A stretch of DNA of 64,000 nt, taken from positions 868,142 to 932,141 of the forward strand of contig CP070671.1 in assembly GCA_020351875.1 (NCBI GenBank), given 5' to 3'. Within the stretch, counting starts at the first letter, position 1. The number at the start of each line of letters is the position of its first letter. Made by a program: the position numbers and the translations under genes. The notes beneath the pieces were generated by a model. That model saw only the letters and a program-made list of their open reading frames with translations, was not told the origin of the DNA and searched no databases. This document shows positions 42,972 through 51,372 of the stretch, piece after piece. The stretch is from Chromatiales bacterium. Lineage in GTDB: Bacteria > Pseudomonadota > Gammaproteobacteria > Steroidobacterales > GCA-2729495.

Positions 42972-44008
42972 TCCGCCGGCCGCACCGAAGCCTGCTCAGC
43001 AGCCGACGCCCCGCCGTTGCGGTAGGCATCGAGATGCCCGTCGAGTTCCGCCACGATCGCCGCCGACACGACGTCATCGACAACCAGCTGGCGACGCAGG
43101 TCGCGGCCCAGTGCGTCCCAGCGATCGCGCTCGTTATCGACGGGCTGAACCACTTTCAGGCCGTTTTCCAGCAGCGCCTCACCCGCAGATACGTTGTCCG
43201 TTCGACTCGCCGCGTCCACGCGGTCGTAGGCGCGCCCCATGATCTCGCTGAACAGCGCCTGGTCCTCGGCACTCAACTTGTTAAACGGGCGCTGGTCAAT
43301 CACCAGGACGCCGATCGTGTAAGCAATCGGCACGTCGATGACGTAGCTGACCTTCGTGTACCACTGCAACAGCACCGCAGCCACAGGAGGGGTGGCGATG
43401 AAATCAATCAGGCCAGTCTGCAGCCCCGTCAGGACGTCGGTCATCGGCAACACGACCGGGGACAGGGATAACTGGTTCAGGCTAGCGTAAGTCACCTGGT
43501 CGCCTTCCGGCACCCAGATCTTGCGACCGCGAAGCCCATCCACCGTGGTTACCGGCTCCCCGCCCATGAGTCTCGCGAAACCGCCGCCGGCAAAACCCAG
43601 CACGACGAACCCGGCATCCTCGAGGCCCTGTGACAAAGTAGCGTCCATGCGCTCACGCACGTAGTCCACTTCCGCCTGGTCGCGAAATGTCAGCGGAATA
43701 CCATAGATCATGACGTCCTTGTAACGCTCGGACAGGCCGCTGGAGGTGAATGCGCCGCCGTGAATCTGGCCGATGCGCATCTTGCGCAGCACCTTCTTGT
43801 CGTTCCCCATCACGCCGCCGGTGTAAAACTTCAGACTGACCCGGCCGGCCGTCTTCTTCTTCAGTTCGTCAGCACCGGTGCGCAGTTCCGCCATCCACTG
43901 GGAGCCTTCAGGCGCGACCGTCGCCAGCTTGAACTGGGCGGCCGACGCCGGCACGCTGCCGAGCGTGAGCGAAATCGCCAGTGCCGAGAACCACATAAAT
44001 CGCTGCAT
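42968..44008 (-). CDS. dctP: TRAP transporter substrate-binding protein (DctP family)
   Basis: A 346-residue periplasmic protein with a 23-residue signal ending ASA. LATVAPEGSQWMAELRTGADELKKKTAGRV, GGVMGNDKKVLRKMRIGQI and GFARLMG, where the Arg aligns with the carboxylate-binding Arg of DctP, are visible. With the TatT lipoprotein upstream this is probably the TatP form, so the ligand may be hydrophobic and need not be a simple dicarboxylate. ATG 44008 is the start before a normal signal. Confidence 0.9.
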   Translation of the reverse strand: MQRFMWFSALAISLTLGSVPASAAQFKLATVAPEGSQWMAELRTGADELKKKTAGRVSLKFYTGGVMGNDKKVLRKMRIGQIHGGAFTSSGLSERYKDVMIYGIPLTFRDQAEVDYVRERMDATLSQGLEDAGFVVLGFAGGGFARLMGGEPVTTVDGLRGRKIWVPEGDQVTYASLNQLSLSPVVLPMTDVLTGLQTGLIDFIATPPVAAVLLQWYTKVSYVIDVPIAYTIGVLVIDQRPFNKLSAEDQALFSEIMGRAYDRVDAASRTDNVSAGEALLENGLKVVQPVDNERDRWDALGRDLRRQLVVDDVVSAAIVAELDGHLDAYRNGGASAAEQASVRPAE

Positions 44009-44045
44009 GTCCGGTTCCTCTCTGTACGGCCCGGTGTCACCGCAC

Positions 44046-44918
44046 CTAGAAATATTCGTCCGCCGATGCCTGGAGCTCGCGGGCCTGCTCCTGGGCAATC
44101 TTATTGAACAAGGTTAACCCGGGCGCACGGGGGTCGGCCTCTATCACTTGGACCAGCAAACGGTCGTGCAGTTCGCGATCGTAAACCAGACGGGCATAAG
44201 TCTGGGCCAGTTCCACCTTGGCTGACAGATCGCGCCCACCACTGAGTTCAATGGCCTTCTCGAAATACTCCCGACCGCGCTCTGGCTGACCCCCCAGGGC
44301 CGGCGGACGCAGGGAATTCAAGATACCGAGGTACTTGTACACATCGGCGCGACGCCCCGGCTCGGCGATCTCCAGCACCCGGTTCAGGACCACTTCGATT
44401 TTTGGCAAATCGGCCAGCGCCGTGAAATCGCCACTGTGGGCGCGAATATAGGCCAGTGTGGCAATGCTGTAACTGAAGGCCGCATCGGCAGCGCGGGGTT
44501 TCAGCGCGTTGATGATGGCCGAATACGCAGCGAAGTCCCGTCCCGTGAGTTCACATGCGTTGCGGTCCGCAGCACACAGGGCCTGCCGTCCGTAGTCGCG
44601 GGCCCGGGTGGTGAGCGTTTTCGCGCGCTCTGCATCATTGACAAAAACAATGCCGTAAGCCGCGTATAGCTCTGCAGCCGCGCCTAGCGTGCCTGGTGAG
44701 TCGGAATCACGCGCAAAACTGTCGAGCAGGATCAGGTAGGCCGGCGTCGCTTCCCGGACCAGCTCCGGGTCCTCCTGGTCGAGCAGCGCGGTGGAGAGAT
44801 CGTCGGCGGCACCGGAAGCCACCGAAGACACCAGGCTCGCGCAACCCGACAGTCCGAGGACCAACGAGGCGGCAACGGCAGCGAGTCGAACTCGCGTGCG
44901 GAAGCCGTGCATCACCAT
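44046..44918 (-). CDS. TRAP transporter-associated TatT lipoprotein
   Basis: A 290-residue lipoprotein (lipobox GLSGC near Cys26) made of helical TPR-like repeats, including GTLGAAAELYAAYG, ARDYGRQALCA and AKVELAQTYARL. It matches the TatT component family known from Treponema TatPT systems, where the TPR protein docks the binding protein. It lies 37 nt upstream of dctP on the same strand. ATG 44912 is an alternative start. Confidence 0.88.
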   Translation of the reverse strand: MVMHGFRTRVRLAAVAASLVLGLSGCASLVSSVASGAADDLSTALLDQEDPELVREATPAYLILLDSFARDSDSPGTLGAAAELYAAYGIVFVNDAERAKTLTTRARDYGRQALCAADRNACELTGRDFAAYSAIINALKPRAADAAFSYSIATLAYIRAHSGDFTALADLPKIEVVLNRVLEIAEPGRRADVYKYLGILNSLRPPALGGQPERGREYFEKAIELSGGRDLSAKVELAQTYARLVYDRELHDRLLVQVIEADPRAPGLTLFNKIAQEQARELQASADEYF

Positions 44919-44977
44919 GTGTATCGCAGCCGGAGCCAGGCTGCAGCCATTGACCGGAACTGCCGGCGCCGGCGCCG

Positions 44978-45325
44978 TCAGCCGATCTTTTCCTTGATAC
45001 GCGCCGACTTGCCGCTGCGCTCGCGCAGGTAGTAGAGCTTCGCGCGCCTCACGTCGCCGCGCCGCTTGACCTTCACGGAAGCCACGCTGGGACTATGGGT
45101 CTGGAAGACCCGCTCCACGCCTTCGCCATGGGAAATTTTTCGCACCGTGAAGGACGAATTCAGACCGCGATTCTTCTTCGCAATCACGACCCCTTCATAG
45201 GCCTGCAGTCGCTCACGGTTGCCTTCCTTCACCCGCACCTGCACGACCACCTGGTCGCCCGGCGAAAAATCCGGCAGGTCGCTCCGCATCTGGGCCTGCT
45301 CGAGTTCCTGTATTACGTTGCTCAT
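44978..45325 (-). CDS. rplS: 50S ribosomal protein L19
   Basis: A 115-residue L19 with [32 protein letters not shown] and [22 protein letters not shown] 45325 has AGGTGAG four bases upstream and gives the conserved MSNVI start; an in-frame GTG at 45334 is unlikely. It is last in rpsP-rimM-trmD-rplS. Confidence 0.98.
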   Translation of the reverse strand: MSNVIQELEQAQMRSDLPDFSPGDQVVVQVRVKEGNRERLQAYEGVVIAKKNRGLNSSFTVRKISHGEGVERVFQTHSPSVASVKVKRRGDVRRAKLYYLRERSGKSARIKEKIG

Positions 45326-45375
45326 CGCGCTCACCTGATTGGGCCCCGGGGTGTGCCGGGGGCCGGTATTGTAGC

Positions 45376-46134
45376 CTAATGTTCCTCGTCTCTCGCGGCC
45401 TCCCGGGCCGCCAGATACTCGTCCAGGAGGTCCTGCTCCTCTGCCGTCAACTCGCGTTTCGCCAGCAAGTCCGGCCGTCTCTCACTGGTCCGCACCAGGG
45501 CCTGCTGCAGGCGCCAGCGGCGAATCGCCTCGTGGTTGCCGGCCGTCAGCACCTCGGGGACCTGCAGCTCCCCCAGGCGCTCCGGCCGCGTGTAATGCGG
45601 ACAGTCGAGCAGCCCGTCGGAGAACGAGTCCTGCTCGGCGCTCTGCTCGTCGCCCAGGGCACCCGGCAGCAGCCTGACCACCGCGTCGACGATGGCCGCC
45701 GCCGCCACTTCGCCACCGCTCAGGACGAAATCACCCAGCGAAATTTCATCGTCCGCTTCGGCCTGGATCAGGCGCTCGTCAAAACCCTCGTACCGGCCCG
45801 CCACCAGCACCAGCCCGGGCAGCGCCGCCAATGCCTTCGCCACCGACTGCTCGAAACGACGGCCCTGCGGCGTCAGGAACACCACCGGGCTGCCGGCCGG
45901 CACACGCTCGCGAGCGGCCGCGATGGCCGCCTGGAACGGTTCGGCCTTGAGCACCATGCCCGGCCCGCCGCCGTAGGGCCGGTCGTCCACGGTGCGATGC
46001 ACATCGTCGGTGTAGTCCCGCGGATTCACAGTGCCCAGGCGCACCAGCCCACGTTGAATCGCCCGGCCACAAACCCCGAACCCGGTGCCCGCGGCCACCA
46101 TGTCCGGAAACAGCGTGACGACACGGATGTCCAT
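45376..46134 (-). CDS. trmD: tRNA (guanine-N1-)-methyltransferase
   Basis: A 252-residue SPOUT methyltransferase that makes m1G37 in tRNAs. VVTLFPDMV at the start, [20 protein letters not shown] and the [12 protein letters not shown] knot are present. Gene order is as in E. coli. Confidence 0.98.
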   Translation of the reverse strand: MDIRVVTLFPDMVAAGTGFGVCGRAIQRGLVRLGTVNPRDYTDDVHRTVDDRPYGGGPGMVLKAEPFQAAIAAARERVPAGSPVVFLTPQGRRFEQSVAKALAALPGLVLVAGRYEGFDERLIQAEADDEISLGDFVLSGGEVAAAAIVDAVVRLLPGALGDEQSAEQDSFSDGLLDCPHYTRPERLGELQVPEVLTAGNHEAIRRWRLQQALVRTSERRPDLLAKRELTAEEQDLLDEYLAAREAARDEEH

Positions 46135-46148
46135 TCAGCGGCCCTGCC

Positions 46149-46661
46149 CTAGAAATCCGGGTCCCAGTCGACGCGGATCTCACCGGCTTCCAGGTCAACG
46201 GCCTGCACGACTCTGCCGTGCACGAAGGGGACGAGCCGGCGCCGGTCCCCGGCGAGGACCATCACGTCATTCGCGCCCGTTGCCATCATCCGTTCCACCC
46301 GTCCCAGGGACTGGCCCGCGATCGTCATCACCTCGAGGCCAACCAGGTCATTCCAGTAGTACTCGCCGGCGCTGGTCGGTGCCAGGCAATCTCGCGGCAC
46401 CTCGATTTCAGCGCCGCCGAGCGCAGCGGCCGCATCGCGGTCCTCTACCCCGGCAAGCCGCGCCACGAACCCTTTGCCGTGTGCGCGCATCTCCAGTCGC
46501 TCACAGTCCTGCCGGCCCTGTGCCGAGCGCAGCTGCCACGGCTGGTAATCCAGAATGTTGGCCGGCGGATCGGTAAACGAGCGAACCCGAACCCAGCCCT
46601 TGACGCCGTAGGCACCCTCGATGCGGCCGACGACCACCCAGTCCCGATCGCGCTCGCCCAC
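46149..46661 (-). CDS. rimM: 16S rRNA maturation protein RimM
   Basis: A 170-residue protein with VVVGRIEGAYGVKGWVRVRSFT at the N-terminus and a PRC-barrel C-domain (EYYWNDLVGLEV, RRLVPFVHGRVVQAVDLEAGEI). It helps 30S assembly. GTG 46661 is the likely start; a CTG nearer the rpsP stop is possible, as no ATG is available before the conserved region. Confidence 0.93.
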   Translation of the reverse strand: MGERDRDWVVVGRIEGAYGVKGWVRVRSFTDPPANILDYQPWQLRSAQGRQDCERLEMRAHGKGFVARLAGVEDRDAAAALGGAEIEVPRDCLAPTSAGEYYWNDLVGLEVMTIAGQSLGRVERMMATGANDVMVLAGDRRRLVPFVHGRVVQAVDLEAGEIRVDWDPDF

Positions 46662-46687
46662 GGGGGAGCCGGGCTCTGAATCTCGCG

Positions 46688-46948
46688 TCAGGCCGCGGTC
46701 GCCTGCGCCGCGCGGTAGGACTTCACCAGCGCCGCCACGCGCTCCGACGGCTGGGCGCCCTGGCTGAGCCAGTGGTCGAACCGCGGCACGTCCACCCGCA
46801 GCTTCTCGTCGGGCGTGCCCGCCTGCGGGTTGAAATAGCCGAGCCGTTCCAGGTAACGCCCATCGCGGCGGTTGCGCTGATCCGTGACGACGATGTGATA
46901 GAAGGGGCGCTTCTTGGCGCCGCCACGGGACAAGCGGATGCTGACCAT
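46688..46948 (-). CDS. rpsP: 30S ribosomal protein S16
   Basis: An 86-residue S16 beginning [34 protein letters not shown] is conserved. The frame is open to 47017, but ATG 46948 gives the family's start. Confidence 0.98.
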   Translation of the reverse strand: MVSIRLSRGGAKKRPFYHIVVTDQRNRRDGRYLERLGYFNPQAGTPDEKLRVDVPRFDHWLSQGAQPSERVAALVKSYRAAQATAA

Positions 46949-47055
46949 CTGATTCTGTGCCTCTAAAAACGTGACCGCCGCGGCGCCCCAAGGGCTCCCC
47001 GGCGGGTAATCGTGCAATTTTACTGAAAATTCAGCGCTTGTGAAGCGCGCCGCCC

Positions 47056-48405
47056 CTATCGTCCGGGCAGTCCCGGCAGGCCTCGCAGGGCCCGTTTCAT
47101 ACCCCCCTTGGACATGCGCTTCATCATCTTCTGCATCTGCGTGTGTTGCTTCAGAAGGCGATTGACTTCCGGCACGGCGACCCCGGCGCCGGCAGCGATG
47201 CGCCGCTTCCTCGAGCCGTTGATGATCTTGGGAAACCGGCGTTCGCGGGGGGTCATGGAATTGATCAGGGCCACCTGGCGGCGCAGGCTCTTGTCGTCGA
47301 CCTGGCCGGCCAGCTGGTTGCTGTTCACGCCGCCGGGCAGCGGCAACTTGTCGAGCAGGCTTTCCAGCCCGCCCAGGTTCATCATCTGTTCCAGCTGATC
47401 GCGCAGATCTTCCAGGTCGAAACCCTTGCCCTTTTGCACCTTCCGGGCCAGCTTCTCGGCCTGTTTCCGGTCGACCTTCTGCTCCACCTCTTCGACCAGG
47501 CTCAGCACATCGCCCATGCCGAGAATGCGCGACGCCATGCGTTCCGGGTGAAAGACCTCCAGGCCACTCAGCTCTTCACCCGTGCCGAGGAACAGGATCG
47601 GCTGGCCGGTCACGGTCTTCACCGACAGCGCCGCGCCGCCCCGCGCGTCGCCGTCCGCCTTCGTCAGGATCACGCCGGTCAATGGCAGGGTCTCGCCGAA
47701 TGCCGCCGCGACGTTCACCGCGTCCTGGCCCGCCATGCTGTCAACCACGAACAGCGTTTCCTGGGGCTGGATCTCCGTGTGCAGCACCTTGAGCTCTGCC
47801 AGCAATTCTTCGTCCAGGCGGGTGCGCCCGGCGGTGTCGAGGACCAGCACACCGGCCTGGCTGCGCCGGGCGGCGTCCACCGCAGCACGGGCGATGTCCA
47901 GTGGTGCGTCGTCCGCCGTGGACGGATGCCACACCGCGCCCACACGCTCGGCGAGTTGCTGCAGTTGCAGGATTGCGGCGGGACGCCGGGTATCCAGGCT
48001 CGCCAGCATCACGCTGCGCCCGGCCCGCTCTTTCAGGTACAGGGCCAGTTTGCCGGCCGTAGTGGTCTTACCGGCGCCCTGCAGGCCGGCAAGCAGGATC
48101 ACGACGGGGGGCTGGTGGCGCAGCTCAAAGCCGGTGGCGCCGGCACCCAGCACGCCGGCCAGTTCATCGTGGATGACCTTGATGAAGGCCTGGCCCGGAC
48201 TCAGGCTGCGGGTAACCTCAGCCCCCACGGCCCGTTCGCGCACCCGATCGACAAAGCCGCGCACCACGGGCAGCGCGACGTCGGCTTCCAGCAGTGCCCG
48301 GCGCACATCGCGCACCGCATCGGTGATGTTGTCCTCGGTCAGGCGCCCGCGCCCGCGCATCCGCTCGGTAACGGTTTTCAGGCGATCACTGAGATTGTCG
48401 AACAT
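47056..48405 (-). CDS. ffh: Signal recognition particle protein Ffh
   Basis: A 449-residue SRP GTPase. The N domain is followed by the G domain with LQGAGKTTT (P-loop near 108), [14 protein letters not shown] and [10 protein letters not shown], then a methionine-rich M domain that binds 4.5S RNA and signal sequences. ATG 48405 gives MFDNLSDRL, the usual start. It lies 107 nt upstream of rpsP. Confidence 0.98.
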   Translation of the reverse strand: MFDNLSDRLKTVTERMRGRGRLTEDNITDAVRDVRRALLEADVALPVVRGFVDRVRERAVGAEVTRSLSPGQAFIKVIHDELAGVLGAGATGFELRHQPPVVILLAGLQGAGKTTTAGKLALYLKERAGRSVMLASLDTRRPAAILQLQQLAERVGAVWHPSTADDAPLDIARAAVDAARRSQAGVLVLDTAGRTRLDEELLAELKVLHTEIQPQETLFVVDSMAGQDAVNVAAAFGETLPLTGVILTKADGDARGGAALSVKTVTGQPILFLGTGEELSGLEVFHPERMASRILGMGDVLSLVEEVEQKVDRKQAEKLARKVQKGKGFDLEDLRDQLEQMMNLGGLESLLDKLPLPGGVNSNQLAGQVDDKSLRRQVALINSMTPRERRFPKIINGSRKRRIAAGAGVAVPEVNRLLKQHTQMQKMMKRMSKGGMKRALRGLPGLPGR

Positions 48406-48581
48406 TCGGGCGGTCTCCGGCGCGTTCCAGTCACGGGCGCGCGAAGCATCGCAGACAGCAACAGCCGTCGACAAGCCGGGCAGGCCAAAAACAGTTCATG
48501 AAGGTGGCAAAGCTTCCTTGACAGCCCGACATCGGCGGCGCGACGATGCGGTGTCTCAAGCTGCAAAGGAGCCAACCCGCG

Positions 48582-49892
48582 TTGGATGACGACCTACATT
48601 TAGGATTGCTTCTAGGAATCCTCGCCATCCTGTTGTTTTTATCAGCTTTTTTCTCCGGTACCGAGACGGCCCTGATGAGCATGAACCGGTACCGCCTGCG
48701 CCATCGCGCGCGCAGTGGGCACCGGGGCGCACAACTGGCTGAACGCCTGCTCACCAAGCCCGACCGGCTGATCGGGCTGATCCTGCTCGGCAACAACCTG
48801 ATCAATATTTTCGCGGCCCAGCTGGTGGGTTACATCGCGCTGCAACTGGGCGGCGCGTGGTGGGTCGCCGCCAGCGGCGTGCTGTTCACGTTCGTGGTGC
48901 TGATCTTTGCCGAGGTCACACCGAAGACACTCGCGGCCCTGTACCCGGAACGCGTCGCGCTGCCGGCCGCCTATGTCTACTACCCGCTGCAGAAGATCGC
49001 GTGGCCACTGGTCTGGCTGATTAACCTGATTGCCAACGGACTCCTGCGCGTGCTCGGCGTGCGGGCCGAAGACGCCGAGGGCGATCACCTGACCATCGAA
49101 GAGCTGCGAACGCTCGTCACCGAATCCGGGTCGCTGCTGCCGAGACGCCGTCACCAGATGCTGCTGCGCATCCTGGAATTGCAGGAAGTGTCGGTGGACG
49201 ACGTGATGGTGCCGCACAATGAAATCGTCGGCATCGACCTGGACGACGGCCTGGAAGCGGCCCTGGAGAAAATCCGCACCAGCGGCTACACGCGCCTGCC
49301 GGTGTTCCGCGACAGCGTGGATGGCGTGGTCGGGGTGTTGCACCTGCGCGCACTGGTGCAGACCGACACGCTCGACGAACTCACCCTGCCCCGCTTGCTG
49401 GAGTTGCTCGAAGAACCGTACTTCATCCCGGAAGGTACGGCGCTGAACCGCCAGCTGGTGCAGTTTCAGCGCAACCGCCGACGCATTGCGTTCGTGGTCG
49501 ACGAGTACGGTGACATCCAGGGCATCGTGACCCTGGAAGACATACTTGAAGAAATCGTCGGCGAGTTCACCACCGAACCGGAGCCCGATACGGAAGACGT
49601 CATTCGCGAAGACGCCGGCGCTTTCGTCGTCGACGCCAGCGCGAACGTCAGGGCCCTGAACCGGATGATGAACTGGCACCTGCCGACGGACGGGCCGAAG
49701 ACACTGAACGGGCTGATCCTGGAGCAACTGGAAGCCATTCCGCAGGACGGTACCGGCCTGATGCTCGAAGACTACCCGGTGGAGATCCTGCAAACCGGCG
49801 ACAACGTCGTAAAGCAGGTGCGCATCTGCCCGCCAGGATCAGCCCCACCGGCAACGCCCGTGAGCGACGAGTACAAGGCCGCCGCGGGCTAG
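48582..49892 (+). CDS. corB: CNNM/CorB (YfjD)-type membrane protein
   Basis: A 436-residue protein: DUF21 membrane domain (about 1-195, four hydrophobic segments, with SGTETALMSMNRYRLRH), two CBS domains (about 205-330, including FVVDEYGDIQGIVTLEDILEEIVGEF) and a CorC/HlyC C-domain. The family is linked to Mg2+/Co2+ transport or efflux. TTG 48582, ten bases after AAGGAG, fits the family's length; ATG 48546 lacks a ribosome-binding site. It is divergent from ffh, a conserved pairing in gammaproteobacteria. Confidence 0.92.
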   Translation: MDDDLHLGLLLGILAILLFLSAFFSGTETALMSMNRYRLRHRARSGHRGAQLAERLLTKPDRLIGLILLGNNLINIFAAQLVGYIALQLGGAWWVAASGVLFTFVVLIFAEVTPKTLAALYPERVALPAAYVYYPLQKIAWPLVWLINLIANGLLRVLGVRAEDAEGDHLTIEELRTLVTESGSLLPRRRHQMLLRILELQEVSVDDVMVPHNEIVGIDLDDGLEAALEKIRTSGYTRLPVFRDSVDGVVGVLHLRALVQTDTLDELTLPRLLELLEEPYFIPEGTALNRQLVQFQRNRRRIAFVVDEYGDIQGIVTLEDILEEIVGEFTTEPEPDTEDVIREDAGAFVVDASANVRALNRMMNWHLPTDGPKTLNGLILEQLEAIPQDGTGLMLEDYPVEILQTGDNVVKQVRICPPGSAPPATPVSDEYKAAAG

Positions 49893-49893
49893 G

Positions 49894-51252
49894 TCAGCCG
49901 GCCTCGCCGGCTGCGAGCTGGCGCATCACCGTTAACGCCTCACCCAGTGTCGCAACGCCGTGGCAGCTCAGGCCGCTGATCGGCGTGCGGGGCAGATTCG
50001 CCCGCGGCGCAATCGCGGCCGTGAAGCCGAGCTTCGCCGCCTCGCGCAGGCGCTCTTCGCCCCAGGCCACCGGGCGGATCTCCCCGGCGAGGCCCACTTC
50101 ACCGAAGACCAGCACGCTCGCCGGGACGGGTTCCACGTGCAGGCTCGACACCGTGGCGAGCAGCGCGGCCAGGTCGGCCGCCGTTTCCGCGATCTTCACG
50201 CCACCCACCACGTTCAGAAAGACGTCCTCGTCATAGGTGGCGACGCCGCCGTGGCGGTGCAGCGCTGCCAGCAGCAGGGCCATGCGGTTCTGGTCGAGCC
50301 CGACGGCGAGCCGCCGGGGGGAACCGCCGCCGGTCCGGTCCGTCAGGGCCTGGATTTCCACCAGCAGGGGGCGGCTGCCCTGGTGCACGGCGGTAATCAC
50401 GCTGCCGGCAACCGGCTCCGGATAGCGGGACAGGAAAATCGCGCTGGGGTTCTTCACCTCGCGCATCCCCTGCTCTGTCATCACGAACACGCCGAGTTCG
50501 TTCGCGGCACCGAAACGATTCTTCACCGCGCGCACAATCCGGTAGCGGCTGCCCGCCTGGTTCTCGAAATAGAGCACTGCGTCGACCATGTGCTCGAGCA
50601 CGCGGGGCCCGGCAATACTGCCGGTCTTGGTGACGTGCCCCACGAGCATCACGGCAATGTCATTCGCCTTGGCCAGGCGTACCAGCTGCGCAGTGCACTC
50701 GCGCAGCTGGTTGACCGAACCCGGCGCCGACGGCAGCGCGTCGCTGTAGACCGTTTGCACCGAGTCCACGACGAGGCACGCGGGACGTTCCTCCCGGGCC
50801 AGCGCCACGATGTCTTCCACGCGCGTCTCGGCCAGCACCGTGAGGCCCGCCGGCTCCACCTCCAGCCGCCGCGCACGCAGCGCGATCTGGGCCAGTGACT
50901 CTTCACCACTGACATACAGTGTCTGGCGGTCACCCGCGGCCGCAGCCGCCTGCAGCAGCAGGGTCGACTTGCCGATGCCCGGATCGCCCCCGATCAGCAC
51001 CACGGCCCCCGGCACCAGCCCGCCGCCGAGCACGCGGTCGAGCTCCACCAGACCGGTGGATTGGCGGTGCAGGGCGGTTTCATCCACGTCGGCCAGGCGC
51101 CGGCCCCGGACCTCCCCGGCATAGCCGCCAAGGTCCGCGGCACGGGCCGGCTCCAGCGTGTTCCAGGCGCCGCACCCGGCGCACTGGCCCTGCCATTTCG
51201 GGCTGGCCGCACCGCATTCGGCGCAGCGATAAGTTGTGCGGGCCTTGGCCAT
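49894..51252 (-). CDS. radA: DNA repair protein RadA
   Basis: A 452-residue RecA-like branch-migration ATPase. The zinc finger uses Cys10, Cys13, Cys24 and Cys27. Walker A GGDPGIGKST lies near 88-97, the RadA-specific KNRFG is in VKNRFGAANELG, and a Lon-like C-domain follows. It converges on corB with one base between the stops. Confidence 0.98.
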   Translation of the reverse strand: MAKARTTYRCAECGAASPKWQGQCAGCGAWNTLEPARAADLGGYAGEVRGRRLADVDETALHRQSTGLVELDRVLGGGLVPGAVVLIGGDPGIGKSTLLLQAAAAAGDRQTLYVSGEESLAQIALRARRLEVEPAGLTVLAETRVEDIVALAREERPACLVVDSVQTVYSDALPSAPGSVNQLRECTAQLVRLAKANDIAVMLVGHVTKTGSIAGPRVLEHMVDAVLYFENQAGSRYRIVRAVKNRFGAANELGVFVMTEQGMREVKNPSAIFLSRYPEPVAGSVITAVHQGSRPLLVEIQALTDRTGGGSPRRLAVGLDQNRMALLLAALHRHGGVATYDEDVFLNVVGGVKIAETAADLAALLATVSSLHVEPVPASVLVFGEVGLAGEIRPVAWGEERLREAAKLGFTAAIAPRANLPRTPISGLSCHGVATLGEALTVMRQLAAGEAG

Positions 51253-51372
51253 CGAAAAAGTGTGATCCTGCTCTCATGCGGCCGAGTTGCCACGAGCCGA
51301 TTTCCGGCCGCTTGGCGACAAAACGACAACCAGTTCTCAACCCGACGAACCGGCGTTATATAAGATCCCGGG

